Shown here in pieces: positions 9,038 to 17,387 of a stretch of 64,000 bases of DNA. Position 1 is the stretch's first letter. The number at the start of each line of letters is the position of its first letter. A program made the position numbers and the translations under genes. Source of the stretch: Gemmobacter serpentinus (GTDB lineage: Bacteria > Pseudomonadota > Alphaproteobacteria > Rhodobacterales > Rhodobacteraceae). The notes beneath the pieces are model-generated. The model saw only the letters and a list, made by a program, of their open reading frames with translations. It did not search any database and was not told the origin of the DNA. The DNA lies in NCBI RefSeq assembly GCF_008973825.1, contig NZ_WCHR01000006.1, positions 62,001-126,000 on the forward strand, in the 5' to 3' direction.

Positions 9038-11113
9038 CTATCGGCGCCAGAGCCAGCTTTGGCTGGCAAGCAAGCCTTGCGCCTTGGCCAACAGGCGGTT
9101 CGCCAGCCGCGCGGGCGGGATCTGGCCCGATGCCAGCCGGTCGATTGCCACCTCCGCCGGGCAGGGCAGGCCACTGACCGGATCGTGGTAGCGCGGATAG
9201 GCGATCAGCGCGGCATGGGCCAATTGGTGCAGGGTGACATGCGGCAGCGGGTGGCCGTCAGGGGCACGGCGGCGGCGTTCCGGCACAGGCCCAAGGTCGG
9301 TCGTCAGGCCCCAACCGGCATAGAAGGGTGCACCGAGGCAGGTGACCGGCTTGCCGCGCAACAGCGCCTCGAAGCCCAGAAGTGAGGTCATGGTCCAGAC
9401 CTCATCGGCAAAGCCGATCAGTGTGATCGGGTCGGAATGCGGCGCAATGAAATCGGCCAGCCCGATCATCTCGGCCGCCGCCACCGCGCCGGGGCGCAAG
9501 CCCGCCTCCACATCCGGGTGCGGCTTATACAGGATCATCGCATCGGGATTGGCCGCGCGCGCGGCCTGCAACAGCGCAAGGTTGCTGCGGATCTCGCCAC
9601 AGCCCAGCCGGATCGAGGCGTCATCCTCGACCTGTCCGGGCACCAGCACGATGCGCCGCCCCTGCGCATCGGGCAAATCGGGGGTGGCGGCTGCAAGGTT
9701 GTATTTGGACAGCCGTGCCGCCAGCAATTTCTCCAGCAACACCTCCACCCGCCGCGCGGCCGCAACAGAGAGCGGCGCACGGATCAGGCGTTCCAGCCGG
9801 CTTTCGCGGCTTGGATCGTAGTAGATCCCCAGATCATCGGTCACAAGGCTGAGCGGCGGCACCAGATCGGCCCCCAACCCGCGTGAGCGCAAAAACCCGT
9901 CTTCGACCCGCCGCACCGGGACCGGCGGCGCGAAATCCGGCGGCTCTTTCCCGGCCCAGATCAGCAGCGGGCGGCGCATCCGTTCTGCCCGCAGGGCGGC
10001 CTTTGGCACCGGGTCGACAAAGCGCAGCCGGGCCTCGCGCCCGAAAAACGCCTGCAACGGCGCGCGTTTCCACAACCTCATGCCGCTTGCGACATGGCCC
10101 CGGCGATCCTCGCGAAAGGCGCGGGTCTCGGCCTCAAGTTGATCCAGCGCCGCTTCAAAGCTGCACAGCCGGTCGCGGCAGGGATCATACCAGATCGGGG
10201 CCAGGATTATCGCGCCCGCAAACACCTGCGCCGGTGTCAGCTTGCGCCCGCGCCGAGGCAGCGGCTGGCGGTCATGGGTCAGGCCCCAGCCGGCATAGAA
10301 GGGCTGGCCAAAGACATGCGGGCGGTGGCCAGCAAGGATCGCCTCGAACCCAAGTTGCGATGTCACGGTATAGACCGCAATCGCACCTTCCAGCAGCGCC
10401 TGTGGCGAGACCGGATCGGCGTAAAGACTTACCCGCGCATCGCAATCTGCCGCGCCGAAATGGCCGGGACGATGGCCCGCCTGGGTTTCGGGATGGGTCT
10501 TGATCAGGATGCGCGCGGTCGGGTGATCCAGCTTGGCGGCCAGCAACATCTCGGCAAAACTGGCAGCCGTCGCCCCGCCATGGTGGATCGCGGCATCGCC
10601 CCGCGTCTGGTCGATCACCAGAACATAGCCCGCAGGCGGCGGTGCCAGATCCGGGTCATGGGCATTGTATTTCGACAGATGCAGCGCCCGGATCCGTCCG
10701 ATCCCGTCGCGTGCGCGGCGCAGAAGATCGCTGTCGCTGAGCGGATCACGCGCAAGGATGCCTTCCAGCCGTGAGGGGCTCGCCGCATCGAAATGTACGC
10801 CGGTCGCATCCAGCATCAACCCGATGGGCGGCGCACCCGACCGCCCGGGATGGATGGAGCGCAGAAAGGCGTCCTCGACCCGCAGGATCGGCAGGCCGCG
10901 CGCCTCCGCCACCGCCTCGCCGCGGATGGCATAGGGTGAGCGGCCCCAGACCAGCACGCCGTCGGCACCCGTCGCGCGCAGCGGCACCAGCTCGTGTCCG
11001 GCCAATTGCAGGATCCGGCGCAGGCGTTTTTGCCGCAAAAAGCCCGCATTGAAATAACAAAGCCGCCGGGGAAGGCCCCCGGCGGTCTGGTTGGCATCGG
11101 TGGGCAGGGTCAT
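9038..11113 (-). CDS. kpsC: KpsC-like capsule Kdo transferase (duplicated domain)
   Basis: A 691-residue cytoplasmic glycosyltransferase of the KpsC/LipB family, which in group 2 capsule systems adds the beta-Kdo linker to the lipid anchor. Internal duplication is obvious: RVEDAFLRS / RVEDGFLRS, LSKYN in both halves, a KTHPE / KPHPD motif, and PFYAGWGLT in both halves. Length agrees with the dual-domain family (about 675). Start: ATG at 11113, 11 bases after the OPX stop, with a weak AGGG upstream; an in-frame extension to 11203 would overlap the OPX gene and is not conserved. With the OPX and KpsS-like genes it forms a leftward capsule-assembly cluster. Confidence 0.9.
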   Translation of the reverse strand: MTLPTDANQTAGGLPRRLCYFNAGFLRQKRLRRILQLAGHELVPLRATGADGVLVWGRSPYAIRGEAVAEARGLPILRVEDAFLRSIHPGRSGAPPIGLMLDATGVHFDAASPSRLEGILARDPLSDSDLLRRARDGIGRIRALHLSKYNAHDPDLAPPPAGYVLVIDQTRGDAAIHHGGATAASFAEMLLAAKLDHPTARILIKTHPETQAGHRPGHFGAADCDARVSLYADPVSPQALLEGAIAVYTVTSQLGFEAILAGHRPHVFGQPFYAGWGLTHDRQPLPRRGRKLTPAQVFAGAIILAPIWYDPCRDRLCSFEAALDQLEAETRAFREDRRGHVASGMRLWKRAPLQAFFGREARLRFVDPVPKAALRAERMRRPLLIWAGKEPPDFAPPVPVRRVEDGFLRSRGLGADLVPPLSLVTDDLGIYYDPSRESRLERLIRAPLSVAAARRVEVLLEKLLAARLSKYNLAAATPDLPDAQGRRIVLVPGQVEDDASIRLGCGEIRSNLALLQAARAANPDAMILYKPHPDVEAGLRPGAVAAAEMIGLADFIAPHSDPITLIGFADEVWTMTSLLGFEALLRGKPVTCLGAPFYAGWGLTTDLGPVPERRRRAPDGHPLPHVTLHQLAHAALIAYPRYHDPVSGLPCPAEVAIDRLASGQIPPARLANRLLAKAQGLLASQSWLWRR

Positions 11114-11124
11114 CACCCTGCCGA

Positions 11125-12264
11125 TCAGTTGGAGCCGCTGACGCTTGCCAGCGAATTCGCCGCGCCGGCGGTGCCGGTGATCGCGCTGATCGTCTTGCTC
11201 CACTGCGTGAAGGGGGCTTCGGTCACATAGAGCGTGTCGCCGTCGCGCACGAGGAAATCGCGCGCCTCGAACATGCCGGTCGGTTGGGTCAGGTCCAGCA
11301 CATAGACCATGCGCTGATCGCCGCGCAGATCGTTGCGGCCCAGGACAGCATTGGCGATCTCGGCGGGTTCGTTGCGGAAGACGAAGACGCCCTTGGGATC
11401 CGCGATGGAGGTGTTCAGCCCCCCGACCTGCGCAATTGCCTCGATGGCGGACAGAGTCTGGCTTTCAAACGGCACAAGGCTTTGCGCGCCGGTGGCACCC
11501 AGGGCGGTGAAGGCGCGCTGGTCGCGTTCCACCACGATGCGGTCGCCACCGCGCAGCGCGATGTCCATTGCCGGGTTCTGGAACAGATCCTGCATCCAGA
11601 CCTGTCCGGTCTCGCTGCCGCGTGTCACCCGCACCACGGCAACGGCAGGCTCAATGGCCACACCGCCCGCCTTGGCAATCATCGCAGACAAGGTCCGGGT
11701 CGGGCGCTCGATCGGGAAGACGCCCTGACCGCCCACCATCCCGGAGACCGAGACCGTCTGCCCGTCACCCGCCAGCCGCTGCACGGTGACCTGTGGGTCG
11801 GGTGTCTGGCTGTCGAGCTTTTTGGTGATGATCTGGCGCAGCCCGTCCGGCGTCTGTCCGGCGGCTTTGATCTTGCCGGCATAGGGCACGAAGATGAAGC
11901 CGCTGCCATCGACCTGAACCTCGTCCAGAACCGAGACGCGCTGCCCGGTATTGCCCAGAAGCGGGTCGTCCTTGACGTTTTCAAACACCGTCAGGCCCAG
12001 CACGTCGCCGGGATTGATGGTGTCGGACCCGACCTTGCCCGCCTTGCGGAAGCTGTCGGAAAAGCCGAGGGCGGGCATGACCGAAGTCGCGCGCGTCACA
12101 CGGGGATTGACGGTCACCACGAAGGCATCGCCCTGGCGGAGAACGGAACCGGCATAGATCTCGCGCTTGTTCGGGCCGGACCGGGGCAGGCCGCAGGCCG
12201 CAACGGTCGCGACAAGCACGACAAGGACCACGGCTCTGGCCCCGCGGGTCGTGTTCAAATTCAC
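11125..12264 (-). CDS. OPX-family polysaccharide export lipoprotein (Wza/KpsD-like)
   Basis: A 379-residue outer-membrane polysaccharide export protein. A lipoprotein signal ends in VAAC (Cys24). The Poly_export domain follows (INPGDVLGLTVFENVKDDP at about residues 82-100, with DGSGFIFVPYAGKIKAAG as the second half), then two SLBB-type segments around VSVSGMVGGQGVFPI and near residue 240-330. OPX proteins form the outer-membrane channel for capsule or exopolysaccharide. The start is a GTG with GGAG 9 bases upstream. It lies between the KpsS-like and KpsC-like genes, so it most likely exports a Kdo-linked capsule. No KpsE, KpsM or KpsT gene is in the window. Confidence 0.9.
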   Translation of the reverse strand: MNLNTTRGARAVVLVVLVATVAACGLPRSGPNKREIYAGSVLRQGDAFVVTVNPRVTRATSVMPALGFSDSFRKAGKVGSDTINPGDVLGLTVFENVKDDPLLGNTGQRVSVLDEVQVDGSGFIFVPYAGKIKAAGQTPDGLRQIITKKLDSQTPDPQVTVQRLAGDGQTVSVSGMVGGQGVFPIERPTRTLSAMIAKAGGVAIEPAVAVVRVTRGSETGQVWMQDLFQNPAMDIALRGGDRIVVERDQRAFTALGATGAQSLVPFESQTLSAIEAIAQVGGLNTSIADPKGVFVFRNEPAEIANAVLGRNDLRGDQRMVYVLDLTQPTGMFEARDFLVRDGDTLYVTEAPFTQWSKTISAITGTAGAANSLASVSGSN

Positions 12265-12313
12265 TGCTCGGGCTCCTTATTTGGATTTTGCCTCAAGTTT
12301 TTTATGCAAAGCT

Positions 12314-12351
12314 ACAGAAACGTGAGCGAAATTGCCAGTCAGAGTTTCTGT
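12314..12351. promoter_or_regulatory. inverted repeat ACAGAAAC/GTTTCTGT upstream of the OPX gene
   Basis: ACAGAAAC (12314-12321) and its exact complement GTTTCTGT (12344-12351) flank 22 bases within the 102-base gap between the KpsS-like and OPX genes. The gap is AT-rich for this genome. It could be an operator or a hairpin in the mRNA between the two genes. Confidence 0.35.
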
Positions 12352-12366
12352 GCAAGGCTTTTGGCG

Positions 12367-13707
12367 CTAATTGACAAGGCGCAGGTGTTGCCGTGGTGCC
12401 GCGTTGCCCGATTGCAGCGCATCATAGGGATCCTCGGGCGACAGCATCATATCCACTACCTGTCGTAGCAGCGCGCGCCGCCCCCGCGAGGAATAGAAGC
12501 CGCCGGGCACCTGACTGGTTTCCAGCAGATAGTGCCGGTAATCGCGATAGGCGCGGCTGTCGGGGCGTGTGGGCAGGCGGAAAAATTCGGCCAACCCTTG
12601 GGTAGAGACGAATTCCGGCTTGGCATAGACCGCCGCACCAAAGGTTTTCAGCGGCAGACCACGCCAAAGCACCTGCTGGCCGGCGGTCGAATTGACGGTG
12701 ACGGCAGATCGCGCATCATTCAGAAGCTGCGCAAGTTTGCCACCGCGCACGAAATGCACCCGGCCGGTCACACCGTGTTCTCGCGCCAGTCTGCGGATTT
12801 CGCGGGCGACCGGCACGCGGCCATCCTCCAGCGGATGGGCCTTGAAGACCAGATGGTGATGCGGCGAGGCGCCTTTGGCAAAGCCCTCGACCACCAGCGA
12901 CAGAAATTCCGTCATGGTGGAAAACGGCGAATGCATCTGGAAACTGCTATCGTGTTCCAGTTGCAGCAGCACCAGATGATAGGGAAAGCCGCCATGGCGG
13001 ATGCGGAAGGTCGCGGCCATCCGCTCCAGCGCATGGAAGGGCAGGGCGGCAAGGCGCTTTAGATACAAGGTGAATTCCTGCCGCACCGTCAGCGCCCGAT
13101 GCGGGCGGAAGCGCGGGTAATCCCAACGGCCGGTCAGCACGAACCAGTGATAGAGTGCGCCATAGAAGATATGTTGCCGCATATCGCCCCATCGCGCCGG
13201 GGCATCGGGCAGATCCATGTCCAGCTGCGCCAGCGCCGCCTGCATCTGCGGCAGGGTCAGCGTCATCAGCTTGGAATGGCCATTGGTGCCGCCGCGCTCA
13301 TAGGTGATCCAATGCGGGCGCAGATAGCCTTCCTCGAAGACATGCACGCAGATGCCGCGCGCCTTGGCGATCTTCACCGCCTCGGCATGAATCGGGCGGG
13401 TGTCGCCATAAAGCACGATATCGGTGATCGCATGATCGTCCAGCAGCCGCGCGCAGGTCTCGGGCCATTGGTCAGGACTGCCGCGATAGGGGACATAGCT
13501 TTGGGTCTCGGGCCAGAAGGCGCGGTCGCCGCGATTGAAGCCCACGCGCCGCACTTCGGCGCCGGTTGCCTTCAGCATCCGTCCCAGCCGGTGAAACCAT
13601 GGACCATGCGGGCCTTGCAGAAACAGGAAGCGCCGCCCCGTTCCTGTCAGCCCAGGCGCGGCACCCGGGGCACTGTCATTCACCTGAAATCCGCCGTTAC
13701 TCGTCAT
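12367..13707 (-). CDS. kpsS: KpsS-like capsule polysaccharide biosynthesis protein
   Basis: A 446-residue KpsS/LipA-family glycosyltransferase, which adds the first Kdo to lyso-phosphatidylglycerol in group 2-type capsule anchors before KpsC extends it. Features seen: FLFLQGPHGPWFHRLGRML at the N-terminus, VFEEGYLRPHWITYERGG at about residue 120-140, VFKAHPLEDGR and TVNSTAGQQVLWRGLPLKTFG towards the C-terminus. These are typical of the family. The start chosen is the ATG at 13707; translation further upstream is open but not KpsS-like. The OPX and KpsC-like genes follow on the same strand, 102 and 11 bases apart. Confidence 0.88.
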   Translation of the reverse strand: MTSNGGFQVNDSAPGAAPGLTGTGRRFLFLQGPHGPWFHRLGRMLKATGAEVRRVGFNRGDRAFWPETQSYVPYRGSPDQWPETCARLLDDHAITDIVLYGDTRPIHAEAVKIAKARGICVHVFEEGYLRPHWITYERGGTNGHSKLMTLTLPQMQAALAQLDMDLPDAPARWGDMRQHIFYGALYHWFVLTGRWDYPRFRPHRALTVRQEFTLYLKRLAALPFHALERMAATFRIRHGGFPYHLVLLQLEHDSSFQMHSPFSTMTEFLSLVVEGFAKGASPHHHLVFKAHPLEDGRVPVAREIRRLAREHGVTGRVHFVRGGKLAQLLNDARSAVTVNSTAGQQVLWRGLPLKTFGAAVYAKPEFVSTQGLAEFFRLPTRPDSRAYRDYRHYLLETSQVPGGFYSSRGRRALLRQVVDMMLSPEDPYDALQSGNAAPRQHLRLVN

Positions 13708-13917
13708 GCAATACCTGTCTTTTCTTCCGCTTAGCATGGCCGTCTTGCGGAGAAAGGGGAAAAGTTGCGATTTTGCCTGCCTGACCGAGAATCGCGGCGG
13801 AACTATGGCCCCTTCGGGGAGGCATCCAGTCCTTAGCCGCGCCATGATCCGGGGGTTGAAGCACAGGCCGCGCGGGCGTAGGTCTGTAACCGCCAGAAGC
13901 GGCCAAGGAGAGGCACG

Positions 13918-14514
13918 ATGTTTACCGGGATCGTTACCGATATTGGAGAAGTGCTGGAGCTGGAGCAGCGCGGCGATCTGCGCGCCCGCATCGGCACCGC
14001 CTATGATGTGGCGGGCATCGATATCGGTGCCTCGATTTCCTGCGAGGGGGTCTGCCTGACCGTGGTCGCACTCGGCAAGGTGCCGCGCAACTGGTTCGAC
14101 GTGGAAATCAGCGCGGAATCGGTCAGCAAGACCAACCTGGGCACTTGGGTCGTTGGCACGCCCGTGAATCTCGAGCGCGCGTTGCGGGTGGGGGATGAGC
14201 TTGGAGGGCATATCGTCTCGGGCCATGTCGATGGCGTGGCCGAGGTCGTGGCGCTGCGCCCCGAGGGCGATAGCCTTCGGGTGACCTTCCGCGCGCCGGA
14301 GGCTTTGGCCAAATTCATCGCCCCCAAAGGCTCGGTCGCGCTGAACGGCACCTCGCTGACGGTGAACGAGGTCGATGGCTGCGATTTCGGGGTGAATTTC
14401 ATCCCCCATACCCAGGCCGTCACCACCTGGGGCGGTGTGGCGCTTGGCCAGAAGATCAATCTGGAGGTCGATACCATGGCGCGCTATGTCGCGCGGCTGC
14501 GGGAATGGGGCTGA
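13918..14514 (+). CDS. ribE: riboflavin synthase alpha subunit
   Basis: A 198-residue protein with the two lumazine-binding barrel repeats of riboflavin synthase: repeat 1 begins MFTGIV and contains CEGVCLTVV, repeat 2 begins ALRVGDELGGHIVSGHVDG and contains LNGTSLTVNEV. It dismutates two 6,7-dimethyl-8-ribityllumazine molecules into riboflavin. The ATG is preceded by an AAGGAGAGG ribosome binding site. It lies upstream of ribBX and ribH but is separated from them by five unrelated genes, and no ribD is in the window. I see no FMN riboswitch upstream. The downstream small gene starts right at its stop. Confidence 0.95.
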   Translation: MFTGIVTDIGEVLELEQRGDLRARIGTAYDVAGIDIGASISCEGVCLTVVALGKVPRNWFDVEISAESVSKTNLGTWVVGTPVNLERALRVGDELGGHIVSGHVDGVAEVVALRPEGDSLRVTFRAPEALAKFIAPKGSVALNGTSLTVNEVDGCDFGVNFIPHTQAVTTWGGVALGQKINLEVDTMARYVARLREWG

Positions 14515-14516
14515 TC

Positions 14517-15080
14517 ATGGCGGCCCCATTTGCAGGGATCGGGCATAATGGTGGCCCGGACATGACCGGCACCGCCTGGCGCAAGCATTGCTGGCAGGCC
14601 GCGCGCGAGGCGCTGTTGCCGCATCTGCCGATCGAGGTGCTGCGTGGCCGGGTCCGGCGCGCGCAGGAGCTTGGTCTGGATTACAAGACCTATGCCAGCG
14701 TCCGCGCGGCATCGGGCCATGATGTGGTGGCCTTCCTGTTTTCTTCCAACGCCTTGCGGGTTACGTCCAGGCTGCCGCAACTGCCCGAGGATCGCGTGGC
14801 GCGACTGCAATCCATGGCGCAATGTGGGCGGCTGGCGCTGGCGGTTGCGCCGCTTGCACCGGCGGCCTTGATGGCAGCGGGGCAGGGCCTGCTGGATGCG
14901 GCACAACCTGCGCCGCGCCCCTTTGGCAGCTTTGCCGAGGCGCGCGAGGCGATCCGTCTGGCGCGCGGGGCCCATAAGCCCGACGGGGTGATCCTTGTCG
15001 GGGCCGCCCCTTTCGAGGCCGAATGGTGCGCGGCAGGCAAGCTGGGCTTCTATCTTCCGGCAGAGCGCATCTTCGCCTGA
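14517..15080 (+). CDS. hypothetical protein with N-terminal GIGHNGGP motif
   Basis: A 187-residue protein of unknown function that starts 2 bases after ribE ends (an ATG at 14505 overlapping ribE is an alternative; a GGGG stretch favours 14517). The N-terminus contains AGIGHNGGP, a short motif that recurs at the start of otherwise unrelated alphaproteobacterial and phage proteins. The rest is alpha/beta: a helical region with AWRKHCWQAAREALLPHLP and GLDYKTYASVRAASGHDV, then a C-terminal part (GVILVGAAPFEAEWCAAGKL) that looks like a nucleotide-fold strand-loop. No signal peptide or membrane segment. Close linkage to ribE suggests co-transcription, but I cannot give a function. Confidence 0.75.
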   Translation: MAAPFAGIGHNGGPDMTGTAWRKHCWQAAREALLPHLPIEVLRGRVRRAQELGLDYKTYASVRAASGHDVVAFLFSSNALRVTSRLPQLPEDRVARLQSMAQCGRLALAVAPLAPAALMAAGQGLLDAAQPAPRPFGSFAEAREAIRLARGAHKPDGVILVGAAPFEAEWCAAGKLGFYLPAERIFA

Positions 15081-15158
15081 TCGCTTCCGGCGCGCGCGCC
15101 GCCTTGCCGACCGGCATCGGGCGCGCCATATCAGCATCGGGCAATCGGGGGACGGGCG

Positions 15159-16592
15159 ATGGATTGGCGGTTCGACAACAGCTATGCGCGGGATTTGCCG
15201 GGCACCTATGTGGTGCAAAAGCCCGAACCCGTGCCCGCGCCCACCCTTGTGAAGCTGAATACGGCACTTGCGGCAGAGCTGGGGCTTGACCCGGCCGCGC
15301 TGCTGCCGGACGCGGCGGCGCTGTTTTCCGGCAATGCCCTGCCTGAAGGGGCAGAACCCATCGCGCAGGCCTATGCCGGGCATCAGTTTGGCGGCTTTTC
15401 CCCGCAACTTGGCGACGGTCGGGCGTTGCTGCTGGGCGAGGTGATCGACATTCACGGTCAGCGCCGTGACATCGCGCTGAAAGGCTCGGGCAGGACGCCG
15501 TTTTCGCGCCGGGGCGACGGGAGGGCGGCGCTTGGGCCGGTCTTGCGCGAATATCTGATGGGCGAGGCAATGGCGGCGCTTGGTGTTCCCACCAGCAGGG
15601 CCTTGGCCGCGGTAGCCACCGGCGCGCGGGTGCAGCGTGAACGCGGTCTTCCCGGAGCGGTGCTGACCCGTGTGGCGGCGAGCCATCTGCGCATCGGCAC
15701 GTTCGAGTTCTTCGCGGCCCGCGGCGACCGCGCCATGGTGCAGCGGCTGGCCGATTACGCGATGGCGCGCCATTACCCCGATCTGCCGCAGGGCGAGGGG
15801 CGCTATCTGGCGTTTTTCGACGCGGTGACCCGCGCACAGGCGCGGCTGATTGCGCAATGGATGGGGCTTGGCTTCATCCATGGCGTGATGAACACCGACA
15901 ATATGACCATTTCGGGCGAGACCATCGATTATGGCCCTTGCGCCTTCATGGAGGCCTATAGCCCCGGCACCGTGTTTTCCTCGATCGATCATCAAGGGCG
16001 CTATGCCTATGGCAACCAGCCGCTGATCCTGGGCTGGAACCTTGCGCGGCTGGCCGAAACGCTGGTGCCGCTGTTTGACGCCGATGAGGCGCGGGCGATT
16101 GATCTGGCCAATGAACGGCTTGGCGCGATTGCCGGGATCTACCGTGCGGAATGGGTGCAGGTGATGCGCGCAAAGCTCGGGCTGGATGGTGCGCAGGAGG
16201 GTGATGCGGATCTCGCAGAGGGCTTTGTGGCGGCGTTGAGCGGCACCGACTGGACGCTTGGGTTTCGCCGCCTGGCGCGGGCGACCGCGCCCGCCGATCT
16301 GCGTGGGCTGTTCAAGGATATGGCGGCGCTGGAGGCCTGGTGGCCGCAATGGCAGGCACGGCGCGCCCTGGATGCGCCCGCGCGGATGCAGGCCGCGAAC
16401 CCCGCCTATATTCCGCGCAATGCGCGGGTGGAGGAGGCGCTGGCCGCGGCCGAAGCCGGGGATCTTGCGCCATTCGAGCGTCTGCTTTCGGTGCTGGCGG
16501 ATCCCTATACTGACCGCCCGGGGCTGGAGGCCTATGCCTTGCCCGCGCCGGAAAGTTTCAACGACAGCTTCCGCACCTTCTGCGGTACCTGA
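15159..16592 (+). CDS. selO: protein adenylyltransferase SelO (YdiU)
   Basis: A 477-residue pseudokinase-fold enzyme that transfers AMP to Ser, Thr or Tyr of target proteins in redox response. Recognisable segments are [12 protein letters not shown] at the N-terminus, [18 protein letters not shown] (about residues 70-87), [20 protein letters not shown], and the catalytic [16 protein letters not shown] around residues 245-260, with the metal-binding Asp of DYG. The protein ends FCGT, with Cys at the antepenultimate position, where eukaryotic SelO has selenocysteine, so the redox residue is kept. Length matches E. coli YdiU (478). It sits between riboflavin genes; I see no mechanistic link to riboflavin synthesis. 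Confidence 0.94.
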   Translation: MDWRFDNSYARDLPGTYVVQKPEPVPAPTLVKLNTALAAELGLDPAALLPDAAALFSGNALPEGAEPIAQAYAGHQFGGFSPQLGDGRALLLGEVIDIHGQRRDIALKGSGRTPFSRRGDGRAALGPVLREYLMGEAMAALGVPTSRALAAVATGARVQRERGLPGAVLTRVAASHLRIGTFEFFAARGDRAMVQRLADYAMARHYPDLPQGEGRYLAFFDAVTRAQARLIAQWMGLGFIHGVMNTDNMTISGETIDYGPCAFMEAYSPGTVFSSIDHQGRYAYGNQPLILGWNLARLAETLVPLFDADEARAIDLANERLGAIAGIYRAEWVQVMRAKLGLDGAQEGDADLAEGFVAALSGTDWTLGFRRLARATAPADLRGLFKDMAALEAWWPQWQARRALDAPARMQAANPAYIPRNARVEEALAAAEAGDLAPFERLLSVLADPYTDRPGLEAYALPAPESFNDSFRTFCGT

Positions 16593-16614
16593 GCGCGACT
16601 TGCCGCCCGGGCCA

Positions 16615-16635
16615 CAAATTTTCGACGAAAATTTG
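16615..16635. repeat. TCGACGA-centred palindrome, copy 1
   Basis: A perfect inverted repeat with 10-base arms (CAAATTTTCG and CGAAAATTTG) around a single A. It lies 22 bases after the selO stop and 38 bases before the XRE regulator start. The AT-rich stem and position would suit a transcript end, but no T-run follows. The same core occurs at 32.84 and 57.59 kb. Confidence 0.7.
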
Positions 16636-16672
16636 CGGTTCCCGTCGCCTGCGCGCTGTGAAAGAATTGGCC

Positions 16673-17233
16673 ATGACCGCGAGATCCGAGATTCATGATC
16701 GTCTGGCCGCCAGCCTGCGTGACGCCCGCCGCGCGCGGGGCCTCAGCCTTGACGGGGTGGCCAAGCTCTCGGGCGTCAGCCGCTCTATGGTGAGCCAGAT
16801 CGAGCGCGGCGAAAGCTCTCCCACGGTTGCGACGCTGTGGAATCTGACGCAGGCATTGCAGGTGGATTTCGCCGGGCTGCTGGAAGGCAAGCCCCGGCCG
16901 GGAATCGAGGTGATCCGCGCCGAGGCCGCGCCAGTGATCGCCGGGCGCGGCACCGGCGTCACCATCCGCATCCTGTCAGCCCCCGAGGCGGTGGGCGATC
17001 ATGAGGTTTATGAGCTGATCTTCGTGCCGGGATCGGCGCTGGAATCCGATCCGCACAGCCCCGGCTGCCGTGAGCATCTGGCAGTGATCGAGGGGCATTT
17101 GCGGATTGAGAGCGGTGATCTGGTAGAGGATCTGGGGCCGGGCGATACCGCGCGCTACGCCGCGGACCGGACCCATGCCATTCGCGCAGGTGCCGGGTCT
17201 GCCCGCGCCATTCTGATCGTGCAGGACAGCTGA
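16673..17233 (+). CDS. XRE-family regulator with C-terminal cupin domain
   Basis: A 186-residue regulator: an N-terminal helix-turn-helix (residues about 10-65; [37 protein letters not shown]) fused to a double-stranded beta-helix cupin (about 105-186; [19 protein letters not shown]). Such proteins sense a small ligand, often an amino acid or a metabolite. It lies immediately upstream of kbl-tdh, whose promoter region contains repeated ATATCCG-type half sites, so I infer that it controls threonine degradation. Start: the ATG at 16673; a GTG at 16658 in frame is the alternative, and neither has a strong ribosome binding site. Confidence 0.88.
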   Translation: MTARSEIHDRLAASLRDARRARGLSLDGVAKLSGVSRSMVSQIERGESSPTVATLWNLTQALQVDFAGLLEGKPRPGIEVIRAEAAPVIAGRGTGVTIRILSAPEAVGDHEVYELIFVPGSALESDPHSPGCREHLAVIEGHLRIESGDLVEDLGPGDTARYAADRTHAIRAGAGSARAILIVQDS

Positions 17234-17244
17234 GACCGGCGGCA

Positions 17245-17290
17245 CCGGGGGCCAGCCCCCGGACCCCCGGGATATTCGTGAACAGATGAA
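17245..17290 (+). repeat. hairpin + GATATT...ACAGATGAA intergenic element, copy A
   Basis: A GC hairpin (CCGGGGG-CCAG-CCCCCGG, 17245-17262) is followed by ACCCCCGGGATATTCGTG and AACAGATGAA. The same hairpin and tail occur in the opposite orientation near 61.6 kb, and the tail alone at 62.78 and 51.85 kb. It starts 12 bases after the XRE regulator stop and probably terminates that transcript, though no T-run is present. Confidence 0.75.
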
Positions 17291-17297
17291 AGACAAG

Positions 17298-17373
17298 CGG
17301 ATATCCGTCTTTATGGATGTTTTCCGTTATATTGACGCATATCCGGTTTTATGGCATATTTCCGATATAGTGG
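17298..17373 (+). promoter_or_regulatory. kbl-tdh promoter with repeated ATATCCG operator-like sites
   Basis: A good sigma-70-type promoter is visible: TTGACG (17332-17337), a 17-base spacer, CATATT (17355-17360). Three related sites surround it: the palindrome CGGATATCCG (17298-17307) upstream, GCATATCCGG inside the spacer (17337-17346), and CATATTTCCGATATAG overlapping the -10 (17355-17370). Sites inside the spacer and at the -10 would block polymerase, which suits repression by the adjacent XRE-cupin protein; that link is inferred. Confidence 0.6.
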
Positions 17374-17387
17374 AATTGGAGGGTGGA

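Noticed and set aside
14484-16349. 621-codon minus-strand open frame opposite selO
   Set aside because: It is antisense to selO and the small gene before it. Its translation is Arg- and Gln-rich without any known domain, as expected from high G+C shadow frames.
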